Below are positions 23,696 through 41,102 of a DNA stretch of 64,000 nucleotides, in pieces. The position numbers and the translations under genes were made by a program. Location: contig NC_134828.1 of NCBI RefSeq assembly GCF_004210375.1, forward strand, positions 24,606,400 through 24,670,399. The letters are read 5' to 3'. The notes below the pieces were generated by a model. It had not been told where the DNA came from and searched no databases. It saw only the letters and a list, made by a program, of their open reading frames with translations. This DNA is from Tachypleus tridentatus (taxonomy: Eukaryota; Arthropoda; Merostomata; Xiphosura; Limulidae). Numbering within the stretch: position 1 is the stretch's first letter; every line of letters starts with the position of its first letter.

Positions 23696-24297
23696 TTAAT
23701 TACTAAACATTGAAAGGGTTTTTTATGTAAATGATTTATAGTTAATACCTAACTAATGAAAGTGTAAATAATTATGGAACTATAAATGAAATGATGTATT
23801 TGCACCAAGTGTATATGCAGATAGTACATGGACATTGCCCTGAAAGGTTCTTGAGTAAGTGTGGGTTACTCTGGCCCTCGTGTACCATATATAAATACAC
23901 TTGACAGTTGTAAAACCAAAATTTAAAGGAAGGAGGAAGAGGTTAACAAAACCTGACTCTCCTGGGTATAAAAACATTAATACACAAACACCTATAAGAG
24001 AGACAGTTTTGTCATCTTTTTCAGTTAGGCCTAGATCTAGAAATAACTAAAAACTGGCTCTTAGAAATCTTTTGCATTAGCACATGAGAATCTGTCTTTG
24101 TGTGTGTGTTTCTGAAAAGTCTTCCGATTCGGTTGCAGTAGCGATTTCTAAACAATGTGATTTATGCCTAGACGTGCCAGTAGAAAAACGGCTTAGCATC
24201 TAGTACACACACATATTACACTATAGAGGGACAAATCTAAAAGGGTTAAGTTACTTTTGTTTTGACTCCTTTATTTTGTTAAGTTTTGTCCAAAGTT
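23696..24297. other. Gene-free spacer
   Basis: No recognised feature after the LINE end. Confidence 0.4.
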
Positions 24298-24412
24298 TTG
24301 TGAGGTTGTCTGTGCTAACCATCCCTAATTTTAAAATCATGAACTAGAGGGAAGGCAACTATTTCACAGCACCCACCACAAACTCTTGGGATTTAATCTT
24401 TAAGTTTTATAA
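24298..24412 (-). repeat. SINE-A body fragment, diverged
   Basis: Minus-strand fragment with CTAACCATCCCTAATTTTA and CACCCACCACAAACTCTTGG. A second 27-bp scrap (GACTATCTGCGCTAGCCGTC) is at 24624-24650. Confidence 0.7.
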
Positions 24413-24650
24413 CGTACCTATGGCCCCAAACTGCGAAATGCTGGTTTATTTATCTGTTTAGTTTTACGATAATAGGACGAGAACCAGGAACCTCAAATCT
24501 TCCTCACCTCTCTCCACCCCTCTTTTATTTCAATGGTACAGAAAATTCGTTTGTTTTTTTATAGTTTGACAAAAATAGACAATTATATTTTAATGGTAAA
24601 GAGATGGAACATAAGTCATTATGACTATCTGCGCTAGCCGTCCCTAAAAA

Positions 24651-25700
24651 AACAAAATGAAAAAAAAAGGAAACGTTCAACAGTATGAACTGTCATACAA
24701 CATTTTCTGAAAAGTTTTTGTACCTTTTTTTTTGTTATTATGTGAATAAAACTTTGAACTAATAACTTATGCCAGTTTATGATTATTGTTTATTTTATTA
24801 TTTTTATGTCGAAAATGTTGAGTTTTATCAAACAATGTTGACAACTGTTCATGAGCCGAATTTTTTTTTATTGTTGGTTTGTTTTTTAGGTTTCTCATGA
24901 CTGCTAGGAATCATGAAACAGGGAACTTATTTCAATCTAATTGATAGCGCGGTTTTCTTCTCTGGTTGTCCAACAAATTCATCAGTTTTTACCACAGCGG
25001 GAGTACTTCCAATTGAGTGGCACCTGTTATCGACAGGAAGATGCGACACCTATATTCTCGTAAATTATAAGAGGCGCCACTACTAGTAAAGCGCTAGGTC
25101 CTCTCTTCCCTTTATACTTGGGCGAACTATGCGCTGGCTTATTTCACGAACAACGCGAAAGGATCGTAAACTTCCTTTTATTTCTTCCAATCTACCCATT
25201 ATAGTAAAACATAATGTCCTCTATCGGCAGATTATATTAGACAGGAATTTTTCCAAGAGTAAAAAAAATCATAGTTGATCTACTTTGTAAGATTCTTCAC
25301 AAAGTAATAACAGCTTCAATGATATTTTTTAAAACAGAATATCTTCCCGACTTCTTGTACAACGCATTAGAAAAATGTTTGAACAAGTCTAATCGTGCAG
25401 AAGACTTCGTGTTTATGTTGAATAAACCTACGTTATTAAAATCGTTTTATGTGAGCGAAAAGGTCAGATTTTGACACCAACGATGTTATTCAAGACTGGC
25501 GTACGAATAATTACAATAAAAATTAAACCAATACAAATGAAAAAAATACTAAAATTAAGCAGTAACGTTCGTAATTTTCTTACGTGAAAACAATATCATA
25601 AGTGTATCTTCATTATCTTTACTTGCTGTGCCTCGTCGTTAATTTACTATGATCACATACGGAAAGGATAATATCGGAGTAAGGCTTAGCACTTATGTGT
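24651..25700. other. Gene-free AT-rich DNA
   Basis: No recognised exon or repeat. Confidence 0.4.
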
Positions 25701-25709
25701 TCTAAAGAC

Positions 25710-25800
25710 AGCCGATATGAATATTAAAACTTTAATTATAATAAAGTACAGAACAACGTTTCGACTTTATTAGGTCATATTCAGGTTAACAAAAAGAGTT
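25710..25800 (-). repeat. Fragment of Penelope-type terminal repeat with hairpin motif
   Basis: The minus strand reads CCTGAATATGACC, loop TAATAA, AGTC, then GAAACGTTGTTCTG. The upstream neighbour GAATATTAAAACTTTAATTA also occurs at 34361, within a foldback. The CTGA...GAAAC layout resembles hammerhead cores, but the core GA is changed and the stem is imperfect, so this copy is probably dead. Confidence 0.4.
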
Positions 25801-27119
25801 TGCAACTGACCGTTGCTGAGCACGTCTTAGGGACGAGAGGCTTAGCACTGTGATTAACTGGCCTGTTCATATAAACAATGGCTTAGTTAAAACAATCTCG
25901 GGCTGTAGTTCTCCAGCGAGTGCAAAAGTAACGCAAACTTACTTATATAAATAGAAAACGATGAACACAACTTTGAACATGTTTCATCATATTAATACGT
26001 TCTTCGCTAATTTTAGATAATAGATGTGCATGTAAATGGAAAAATAAATATAACTGGCTTATAAATATTTAATAATCAAAAACTTTTTGACAATCAAACA
26101 ACTGCAGAATTTAGTGGGGCTGGTTTTCATAACTGAGCTGGAGGTCAAAATTACAAGATAAAACTCATTTGCTACAGTAATATTTTACATGTGTATTCCA
26201 TATTTGTAGAAAACTTTCAGTGTGTGTTTGCCTGTATTACAAAAAATCAACAAAGCTAAGAACGATCAATATTTTCAAAGTTTTTTTTTATCCTGATTCA
26301 TTCATGTTCCTTTGAACACAAGTTAAAGAAAAATAGATATATTAAAAACTTATGTCAGGAATTACTCATAAAGACTCTTTTGTGTGTTAGGTACTCATAT
26401 CAGCGAAATTTATTACATATATTTTAAGATTTATTATTACAAATATGTAAGAACTAGCGAAAGGTTCCTGAGCGACAATCTATTATTATGCCTAGCGGAT
26501 CACCCACACAGCTATAAAAACAAATTACTAACGTCAATTTATTTAAAGTTAGATAAAGCATTTATCTTTTCATGGCAGATACGTAAACATACTATTGAAT
26601 AATCGTCGTAAACTATCAACTAATATAGGCTTATATACAGAACAATGTAAGCGATTTGATAGATGTAACAATGAAAACAAAGGCAGGTTTAGAAGAAAGG
26701 GTCGATTAAAGTTTGAGCACCTTTCGTAAACATTTAAGTGAATATTGCTCTTGTTGAAGTGGGCTAGTGAGAAGGTACTGAAGAGTATGGAAGTAGAAAT
26801 TAAACCTTAATATTTTCAATTGAGAATTGTATTTTCTTCTTGCGTAAGTTAAAAATAAAATAATTTAAAATAAAAATAGTGAAATAGTTTTAAAAACAAG
26901 TTCAATAAACATATTGTGCGAATTAATAAAATAGATTTTTTTTCTTGATCCAGACGGTTTGAAAATAGTTACAAATGTAAACAAAAATAAAAAATAAATG
27001 TAAGAGCACTCAAGGCATCTCACTCGAAATATATTTTGTTGGGAATTAATATTAACTTTTTACCAAAGTAAGTTAACTTCATAGATCATAATTGTATATA
27101 CATATGTATCTAATGACTA
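25801..27119. other. Gene-free AT-rich DNA
   Basis: Only short chance open frames; nothing recognised. Confidence 0.4.
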
Positions 27120-27362
27120 TAACTAGTAATCCGAGGGGCGCGTGTTCGAATCCCCGTCGCACCAAACATGTTCGCCCTTTCAGCCATAGAGGCGTTATAC
27201 TGGTACGGTCAATCCCACTATTCGTTGGTAAAAGAGTAGCCCAAGAGTTGGCGGTGGGTGGTGATGACTAGCTGCTTTCCTTCTAGTCTTACACTGCAAA
27301 ACTAGGGACAGCTAGCGCAGATAGCCCTCGCGTAGCTTTGCGTGAAATTCAAAAACAAACAA
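27120..27362 (+). repeat. SINE-A copy, 5' truncated in the tRNA head
   Basis: Starts at TAGTAATCCGAGG within the head, then a complete body and AAAC tail. Confidence 0.9.
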
Positions 27363-27386
27363 TGAGCATAACTAATTAACTATGCA

Positions 27387-27510
27387 CCCCCCCCCCAGCG
27401 GTACAGCGGTATGTCCGAGGACTAACAACGGGTTTCGATACCCGTGGTGAGCAGAGCACAAATAACCAATCGTGTAGCTTTGTGCTTAATTACAAACAAT
27501 CAACAATTAA
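27387..27510 (+). repeat. SINE-B full copy
   Basis: C-run start, GGGTTTCGATACCCG box B, GTGAGCAGAGCACAAATAAC, then GTGTAGCTTTGTGCTTAATT and a CAAA tail. One of the cleanest copies of the short type here. Confidence 0.88.
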
Positions 27511-28936
27511 AAACAATGCTACTTATAATAATTTGAAAGCATCATTTCCTCTGTTGAACACTTCATATCAACTATATTTTTGGCTGTGAGTCCAAGACAG
27601 TTTCTTTAATAGATATAACTGTGGTTTTCCACTTCGCCATTTTGTTAGTGTTAACTGTTTTGAATTTTAAACCAAATATTATGTAAACAATTAACATGAA
27701 TCCTTATTTCATGCTGTTTGAACTGCATTTCCAGTGGAACCGATAAAGACGTGACTTACGTTGTCGTTCAAGATTATGTAAAACAGTTTACAAACAGTAG
27801 ATTAAATTATCAAATAAATATTACCTAAAGAAACATATTTAACAACTAATTGTGACTGGATTAGGACTGAAGAAATTTCGTCAGATCACCTTTATATACT
27901 ATGAACATTTAAAATTCTTATGATCCACTTTCTCAAAAGAGGAATGAGCGACATCTTTTGAAAAATTACTCAACTATGAGCGTATTTTCATACCACATGT
28001 ATGTTAAATGAAATTTTGCCATTGAAGAGTGAAAATTTATCGATGAACAGACGCAGAAACCACAAAACAAAACCTCGATAAGAATATTATAGTTTTAAAT
28101 CTAATAAATTTTAAAGTTACATATATAGAGAGAGAAAGTAGCTTGATTCCATTTTTATTATATATGCTTGTGCAGCGTAATACTGTATATTTTAAGTATT
28201 ATTTTGTTTATTTGTTATCATTATAAATAGACTTAGTATTCCGACAATTGTTTACTTTCGATGTCAGAGTTCGAAGGAGATCCAGTTCAGTTTATAATTT
28301 GATCAACGTGTGTAATATTAGTTTCAGAGAATTCCGCTCTTCTTCAGTAACCCTGAAGAACTGAATATTTGTCACTAACACATTTTTTTCCAACTCATCT
28401 ATCCAATGTGTAAGTTTTTCTCATAGTGATTACAAAGCACATTCACTCCAATAGTGTGTTTGTTATTATTATTTACCTTTATAATTTCTTTGAAGTGTTT
28501 AAGTTTACTTACTTATTATATTTAAAATTAAAAACAAAACTAACATTTAAAATACACAACGAAATTTTTGCCAAAATTAAAAAAGGTTTGATATTTGTCG
28601 GAAACTTTACGATACCATCATTAGGACTAAAAATCTACATGACAAGTGGGTAGTTTTATGACGCAAAAGTTTATCTCCTTATGATTTATAAGGGTGGTGC
28701 GAGTATTGTGCATAAGAAGTCAATATTTCTTTCCAAAATTTTGCATTATCGCCAGCTAACCCTTCATCTGTACTTATCAAAGAATTATTTATTTTACAGC
28801 ACAACATTCCTATTGATCGTATATTTAGTTTACTTTGAGTGTTAGGTTCATTTGAAATTATTGTTTCGTGCTATTGCATTAAATGATGAATAGAATTTCT
28901 TTGTTGTTACATACAAAACCTTTACGTTCATTAAAA
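27511..28936. other. Gene-free AT-rich DNA
   Basis: No recognised feature. Confidence 0.4.
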
Positions 28937-29140
28937 GGAGGCATGGCTAGGTGATTAAGGCGATCGACTCCTAATCTGAGGGTCAAGGGTTCGAATCCTC
29001 ATCGCACCAAATATGCTCGCCCTCTCAGCCGTGGGAGCGTTATAACGCGACGGGCAATCCCACTATGAGTTCGTAAAATAGTACCCCAACAGTTGGCGAT
29101 GAATAGTTACCTTCCCTCTAGTCTTACACTGCTTAATGAT
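28937..29140 (+). repeat. SINE-A copy, 3' truncated
   Basis: Head with GGGTTCGAATCC and body up to CCTTCCCTCTAGTCTTACAC; the tail block is missing. Confidence 0.87.
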
Positions 29141-29529
29141 TTTAAACTTTGCGTAAAGCATTTTAAGTTATGCCTAGTTTGGCCAATATATATTTTTGTT
29201 GCATTCACAATTCATTTGATATATATATATATAAACATTTTATCTCTAAAATGTCTTTTTTATTTTTAGTACTTGGAAGTATTGTTTAAATTTTTTTTAA
29301 ATGGTTTTTAAAATAGGATTTTTTTTGTGTGTGGATGCATCGGCGATTTGGCTGGTTATACCTTGTATTTATAAGGTAATATCACTGCACTGTTAATTTT
29401 ACTATCATAGACATTGTTTAATGAAAACTGAATTGTATTTTCTTTGTATTATTCGTTCAACTATACCAACATTATAACCTCTGTTGTTAGCAAAGCTTTT
29501 AGTATAGCGAAATTCGTTATCCACTTTAG
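29141..29529. other. Gene-free spacer
   Basis: AT-rich with a short AT run near 29219-29233; nothing else recognised. Confidence 0.4.
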
Positions 29530-29541
29530 TAGAATCAGAAT

Positions 29542-29770
29542 GCCCGCGTCGCGCTAAACATGCTCGCCCTCCCAGCCGTGGGGGTGTACAATGTTACGGT
29601 CAATCCCACTATTCGTTGGTAAAAGAGTAGCCCAAGAGCTGGCGGTGGGTGGTGATGACTAGCTGCCTTCCCTCTAGTCTTACACTGCTAAATTAGGGAC
29701 GGCTAGCACAGATAGCCCTCGAGTAGCTTTGTGCGAAATTTCCAAACAAACAAACAAACAAACAAACAAA
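29542..29770 (+). repeat. SINE-A copy, 5' truncated, with target-site duplication
   Basis: Starts at the end of the head (GCCCGCGTCGCGC) and runs to a long AAAC tail. Flanked by the 12-bp direct repeat TAGAATCAGAAT (29530-29541 and 29771-29782). Truncation at the 5' end with intact duplications is what target-primed reverse transcription predicts. Confidence 0.95.
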
Positions 29771-29782
29771 TAGAATCAGAAT

Positions 29783-30564
29783 AAATTTTAAGCGCTCTTT
29801 CTGTACAAATATGAAAAACTGCTAACCTTTAAGAAAATGGATAACATGATCCTGGATGTGGCGGCATGGAGACTGAATATGGTTTCCAATAAACAGTTGT
29901 GAAAATAGTTCAAGTATTATTTCTTCAAAAAATTCATCTAAAAAAAAAGAAAAACAAATATTTTCTTCAATCCTTAAACTTACAAGGATCAACATTGTTT
30001 AGATAATCAACAAACCAATAATGTGTCATAAACAAATCTTATCCAACAATTAGGTTTTTAAAGTGTTATCAAAAGTAATAAGTTCGAAACTATCCATAGA
30101 AAGGAAAACATACGAATCATAATTTACCAGTTTGTATACATAATAAATATAATCACATTTGTTCAACACCACTCACTGTCTTTTGTCATTTTGTGTAATA
30201 ATAATATCGTTGTTCTTTTTTAACGACTGCAAATCAAGTTTTTCTTTTTTCGTCAAATTACTGTTCATTTTAATAACTCGTTTTGACATTATACCTTGGC
30301 ATTGATATCTAATAATATATTTTTTTAATTTCTTCAACGTTAGATTTAATATTAGTTATTAAATCATTAATAAATAGAATTTGTGGAATTACTGCAAAGT
30401 TTAAACCACAACTTAATACATTAATTTGCATGTTTGTAAAGTTCGTACCAGTCTAATTAATAACTTTGGGTTCACATACTGGTGATAATTCACGAATTTA
30501 CTTTTTATTAGGCGTACATAAAGATTTGAACTTGATGTTCAGTTGCTTACTGTAATATTCTTTT
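29783..30564. other. Gene-free AT-rich DNA
   Basis: No recognised feature. Confidence 0.4.
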
Positions 30565-30574
30565 CTTGATTTTA

Positions 30575-30857
30575 GGGCACAGCATGGCCAGGTGGGTTAA
30601 GGCGTTAGACTCGTAATCTGAGGGTCGCAGGTTCGAATCCCCGTCACATCAAACATGCTCACCCTTTCAGCCGTGGGGACGTTAAAAAGTGACGATCAAT
30701 TCGACTACTCGTTGGTAAAAGAGTAGCCCAAGAGTTGGCGGTGGGTGGTGTTGACTAGCTGCCTTCCCTCTAGTATTACACTGCTAAATTAGGAACGGCT
30801 AGCACAGATAGCCCTCGAGTAGCTTTGCCCAAAATTCAAAACAAATCAAACCACTTC
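30575..30857 (+). repeat. SINE-A full-length copy with target-site duplication
   Basis: Full head, body and tail, flanked by CTTGATTTTA (30565-30574 and 30858-30867). Confidence 0.92.
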
Positions 30858-30867
30858 CTTGATTTTA

Positions 30868-31331
30868 TTAATGGGTAATCATCCTCTCATCATTGGCTAA
30901 AGACAGTTAATGCGTAGTTATGTTCAGGACAATATGGGTTCAAACATCTGAAACTGGTTCACTATGATGTTACTTTTGTTCACCTCATGCTGATAGTGGA
31001 TTCCCATCCATGTTGTACTATGACTGAAAATATGGGTTATCTTCAGCACAATATGAATGTTAGTACACAATTATACACCACTCATTACTTTATTGGTTGT
31101 TACATTTATTTTCATTTCTGTGTGTTTTATCTTTGCGCATATTTGGATTAGGTTATTAAATGGTGTTATTATTAACAGACATTTTTACAATAATTCAACA
31201 TCATTTAAATTTGGGTGGTTAATCTTGGAAATACCCAAATGTTACCTCCCGTGAATGACGTATAATAATAAACAACTACAGACACGGCAATTAAACGACC
31301 TTTGTGATCACCATGTTATATAGAAGCTGTG
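30868..31331. other. Gene-free spacer
   Basis: No recognised feature. Confidence 0.4.
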
Positions 31332-31448
31332 TGTGTGTTTTCTTATAGCAAAGCCACATCAGGCTATCTGCTGAGCCCACCGAGGGGAATCGAACCCTTG
31401 AGGTTAGCGTTGTAAATCCGTAGACTTACCGCTGTTCTAGCGGGGAAA
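31332..31448 (-). repeat. SINE-C copy
   Basis: Minus-strand relative of 2300-2425: GTGTGTGTTTTCTTATAGCA tail, GCTATCTGCTGAGCCCACCG and GGGAATCGAACCC head. Confidence 0.8.
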
Positions 31449-31879
31449 ATGTATTAACTGAAAAGAATCACCTTCACAGATAAAAGATTTCAAAAAGCTT
31501 TTATATTAAAGTAAGAAAGTAGAAAATTCGTGGTGTGCGTATATAACTATATGTAGTTTGTAATAAAGTGGTTCAAGTCTCGGGATCTGCGAATTTATGT
31601 TTACAATAACAAAAAATTTATATACTTTACACAATCTAAAGTGTTAAAGCTTAAAATATGCAAGTAATGACTTATTGTAAGATTTTCTTTATCTATCAAC
31701 ATAAGCCATCAACTAAGATATGTGGTACCTAGAATTCGTAATATTTATATATAAATGTTGTTATTTAATATTAAGCATAATGAGTGTGAATGTATTCAAT
31801 ACTTTTATTTTTAAAAATTATCTTGATTTGTAAATTTCCAAACCAGTGCTAATTATCTGAAAGCAATTTAGAAATTTAA
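31449..31879. other. Spacer upstream of RPS11
   Basis: AT-rich; no recognised element. Confidence 0.4.
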
Positions 31880-31955
31880 GAAATGCCCCCTAAACTATAG
31901 GTACGCAGGCGCATTCGCTAAAACGCCTAATCGTTCTTTCTTTCTGAAGTAGATA
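31880..31955 (+). promoter_or_regulatory. rpS11: RPS11 promoter proximal region with TOP-like start
   Basis: A GC-richer island sits just before the ATG. The pyrimidine run CTTTCTTTCTG (31936-31946) lies about 20 bases before the ATG and fits the 5' TOP tract that begins ribosomal-protein mRNAs and couples their translation to growth signalling. The exact start site is inferred. Confidence 0.6.
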
Positions 31956-36753
<4,798 letters not shown>

Positions 36754-36780
36754 GAACTGTTGTATCCATGTTAGAGAGGA

Positions 36781-36786
36781 AATAAA
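36781..36786 (+). terminator. rpS11: RPS11 polyadenylation signal AATAAA
   Basis: Consensus hexamer 27 bases after the stop codon, giving the short 3' UTR usual for ribosomal-protein mRNAs. Confidence 0.85.
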
Positions 36787-36809
36787 AAGTCAAAATATGT
36801 GATATGCCT

Positions 36810-37275
36810 GAAAGTATATCAAAATCTGATTTTAGAATAGCAGCTCACAAAAGTTAGGTTTGGATGAGGTTTCCCACTGATCACTAAGGAACTGACACAT
36901 TATCTCTTTTAATATCTTAAAACTGTATGCAAGTTGTGGGTACATTATTACTTCAAAAGGTTGAAGTGTTTCTGCATGCTGTTTTAAGGATGTTTAGTAA
37001 TTTGTCAAATTAAAGTGGGAGTGGTACTTAAACATGGTATAACTTTCTTCAGCTGGTGCTGAGATCGAGGTAAACTACCGAGATTCTACATACAGTAGTA
37101 ATTGTCACTCTTAACACTACAAAGGAACAGGATTGTTGTTAAAGTAAAATTCAATCAAACCATTTAATTTATTTTCTGTAATACTACACTCAATGTTTTT
37201 CTTCATTGTTCATGAATTTCTTGTTCCACAGTTAGGTCAGAACAGTGTTGAAGCATTTAAGAAAAAACAAAACAC
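36810..37275. other. Convergent intergenic spacer between RPS11 and vinculin
   Basis: Under 0.5 kb separates the predicted 3' ends of the two genes. No other feature seen. Confidence 0.5.
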
Positions 37276-37299
37276 ATTTTAATTAGCACCAATTGTTAC

Positions 37300-37305
37300 T
37301 TTATT
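37300..37305 (-). terminator. Vinc: Likely vinculin polyadenylation signal AATAAA
   Basis: On the minus strand AATAAA is followed, 20-40 bases on, by a GU-rich run (TGTGTTTTGTTTTTTC), the usual layout of a cleavage site. It implies a 3' UTR of about 3.6 kb (37280-40932). Other AATAAA hexamers lie nearer the stop, so this is the preferred but unproven end. Confidence 0.5.
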
Positions 37306-38599
37306 AAGCCAGTCCAAAATTTAACAAAAAACATGGTTAAAAATAATCAACTGACCACCATGACTATTAAGTTTCAGTGCAAAGGTATCTCCAGCTGTAG
37401 AAAAGTTTTATCTAAATGGCATTTCTGATTTTTATTATTCTACAGAGAAAATTTGTCAAACATATTTAAAATATAAAGAAAACCAAAACATCCCAGTTTG
37501 GTAGAATATTAAGGCACAAGTTTTAAATGTTTGCAACCACAGAACACAATCTTAGTTAACATTTCTTAATAATCAATGAGACAAACATGAAATAAATTCT
37601 AAATATGTTAATATTTTGAGTGTTCAGGAAGTATTAGTCACAAAATAGACAAACACGACTGTTTATTTCCTGTTGCTATGATACTAAGCACTGTACACAC
37701 TTTAGATACCTTTTAAGATTAATAAACTATAAATGTAAAAATAACACAAGATATAAACTAAACTTCACTCCAGTAATTTTATGTTGTTAATATTTAAATA
37801 TTTTTTACGAGGGTCTACCTGCTTTCTATAATGTACAATATCAAATCATAAGCAGTAATTACAGAATCTTTAAAACTTTTTTTTTTTTTGTTGAGCACAG
37901 GTGAGGTAACACCACAGAAATGTTTAAGCTCAAGTACTACATCAACATTTTAGCAATACAACCTCCGGTTATTTTTGAAGCAATGCATGAAAAGCATAGA
38001 GAAGTGTCACATTATTAAAATTGTCTTTTAACTGGCATGCTAATACACTGCATTTATTTTAAAAAAAAACATTAAAACAAATGTTTCCACTTATGTAAAT
38101 AAAATTATTTGAGTAGCTTCAAAAAGTGTGGTCCAGAAATCTTTCAATAAATTAATGACTTAAATTGAACTTTCAAAATATTTAACTTTTGTTTGTTAGT
38201 CTGACTAATAGCTTAAGTTATGAACAGTTTTAACCAATGAAACTGGAAAAGCTTGCCAAATACTATGTAATTCATCATGAAGTCAAACTAGCTTTTGAAA
38301 AATTGGTATATATAAAACTAATAAATACATGATATGGCAGTAGTACAAGTATGTACACATTTAATAACAATCACTAAATATCTTGGATATCTAATGGGTG
38401 ACAACCACATTTTCATCAACTTACAGGGTCACATACAGTAGTTTGAGGTTTCCATTATTAAACATTAGTATCTAACTGGAATCTTAAACATTCTACCAAC
38501 AATAATTTTCTATTCACAACAACCTGATTGAGGTCCAAGACAGTCCTCTGAATATCAGATTATTACCAGATAAATTTCTTCAAAATGGGCTAATGATTG

Positions 38600-38760
38600 T
38601 TTTTGGATAATCCCACAAAGCTACTTAAAGGTCCATCTATGTCTACTGTGCCTAATTTTTAAATGGTGGACTAGATAGAAGGCAGCTAGTCAACACCATC
38701 CACTGCCTTCTGTGACATAATAATTGGATTTGATTATCACCTGTATTAATGCATCCACAA
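38600..38760 (-). repeat. Decayed SINE-A fragment in the vinculin 3' UTR region
   Basis: Minus-strand similarity to the SINE-A body (CCCACAAAGCTAC, GAAGGCAGCTAGTCAACACC, CCACTGCC). Another very old SINE-B-like stretch may lie at 39145-39260. Confidence 0.6.
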
Positions 38761-40932
38761 CTCCAAAGCAAAGAGGTCTATTTTTCGTTGTTGCACTCTT
38801 TGCATTTCCAATAATGGGATTTTGTACAGTGGACTTGCATCTTTGTTTATATTCTGTACAGTGACAATGAAAACATTGTTTATAAGTAAGAACTTACAAT
38901 CGTGGTTGTTGCATATGTGCTTTATACTTTGGACTCTTCAGCACAAAATCTCAAGACAGAGTAAAAACAAGTGGAATAAAATTTCATTTATGAAATGTTT
39001 CATTGGAAATTAAAAAAAAGGCTTACATTTAATCAATATTATTTTTTCTAAAATACAGACGTGTCTCAAAATGCTATGCATTTTAAAATATTAAGTTGTT
39101 AATCTGGGTTATCATTACCTGATTAATAACCTCCTTTCAACCATTGTGTCCCCTATTAAGTCAAGTGGTAAATTTATGGTCTTACAGTGAATATTTGGGA
39201 TTCAGATCTCATGATAGTCAATGCAGATAGATCGCTACATGGCTGTACACTGAGAAAACAACAACTTAAGATATGTTATGATATATAATTTTGGATAGAA
39301 GTTTAAATAATACTATGTAACTGCATCATTTCAAGCACTAGAAAGCATATTGTTCTCTTCTGTCTCATTCTGATGCTCCAGAGGTCATGGACTTTTTTCT
39401 TTTTTTTAATAAACCTATAAAGATTCTTCACATGTGAATCTTTTACTAATACAATAGTAAAGCTTAGTGGTTCCTAAGCTGATTGTGGACAACCTGAGTC
39501 TTTTCTAATATATTTAAATATATCTCTAGGCAGGTTATATAAAGTTATTTCTTATTGCAACAAACATACTCTGTTACTAGAATTAATAATAAAACATGTA
39601 CCACATCTGAAGTTAAAAACTACTTTTTAACATTCAGAGTTATTTAAACGATATTTGATGTACTTTCATAATTGCACTTTATTATATTTTAACCTATTAG
39701 AACTTTGAAGCATATAGACAATTGTGAACAAGGGGAGTAGATAATACCCTTTAATAAATTTGTACGGTTCATAAAAAAAACTGGTTTTTCACTTAGAAAG
39801 TTTTTAAACATCAATTTTAGTAACAAATAAGATTAAACAACATAAAACATCGTCATGTAGTGAATTATAGCATTTTTTTTTTACTTTACAAATACTTGAG
39901 TAACAATAGCACAACAAATTGAAATAACCACACCAAAGTAGAACACTAAATATTTTTCTTGTAATCGTTGTTTTCACAAGAAATTTAATACTAAATAATA
40001 CAAATTACTCTGAGCAGCTAGCGAATTTAATAAACTAATTCATGTATACTGTGAACTAGAAACAAGTGGATAAGAAATGAAAGATGCTCTCGTATCTTAT
40101 ATGAGCAACATGTTTTTAAGTAGTTTTGATCAACAACCAAAAAGTTTAAGACCAGAACATTTGTGTGAATAATGGACATTTTGGTTTCCTATTTTTATTT
40201 GCAAAGTAAAATTAAACATAATTTTAACCTTAAGTTAATTACACTATTTTAATCCACCTCATGTACTATTAGTTATAAATCGTTCAAAATGTATTGCACA
40301 ATTAGAAACCTCTGGCACTAATATACTGCCGTTAAAACTACAAGGTTATTGGTATTTGAGTCAAAATAACTGAGTTAATGAAGGCACAACTGAAGTCGCT
40401 GGTTTGTGTTAACCTCTACAAAACTTCAAAATTACTGTTTTAGCCTGATTATTGAATGCAGTTCATCATAAAGGACTTAAAAAAACATTATCTGATTTAT
40501 TTTATGTTTTGTAAGGAAACAAAATAACCTATTTAAAACAATGTATTATTGAAACCTGCATAAAAAAGATCAAATTCCAATTGGTCTATTTATTGCAATG
40601 ACTTTTAACAAGATCATAAGCAGCTTAAAACAATTAAATGAACAAAATAGACTGAATTCAACTTTGTGATAAATTTATAGTGATAAGAAATATTTGTATA
40701 TTTCAACTTTGAAGTAGAAATTAACAAAAACGTTTTTGTCGAGACTCAAAATGGTTCCTTCTTTCACAGATGAAAAGCTTTAACATAATCATAATGCAAA
40801 AGTTGGACTCAAATTGTAATGACATATTCAAAGAACCAAAATTTGGAAAACGTTAAGAAAAGATTGGAGTGAACATGTTTAACATATATGAAAATAAGAT
40901 TGCCAAAGTGTTTTACTGAAAACTGGGTTTGT

Positions 40933-41102
40933 TTAGTACTGATACCAGGGCTGTTTGCGAACCCAACGAACTTGAATACCAGAATCTGTGCGGATCTTGA
41001 TGGAGGCAGCCTCACAAGCTCGAACAGTTTCTTTCACGCTCTGCATAAGGTTTTGAGCGTTGCCTACCAGCATGTCTGTGGCCTCCTGATCTTCCTCTGT
41101 TC
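40933..41102 (-). CDS. Vinc: Vinculin last coding exon
   Basis: Starts [13 protein letters not shown], covers tail helices 4-5 and the C-terminal arm, and stops with TAA at 40933-40935. Acceptor TTCACTTTTAG. The basic residues of the arm ([15 protein letters not shown]) needed for lipid and actin contacts are kept. Confidence 0.98.
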
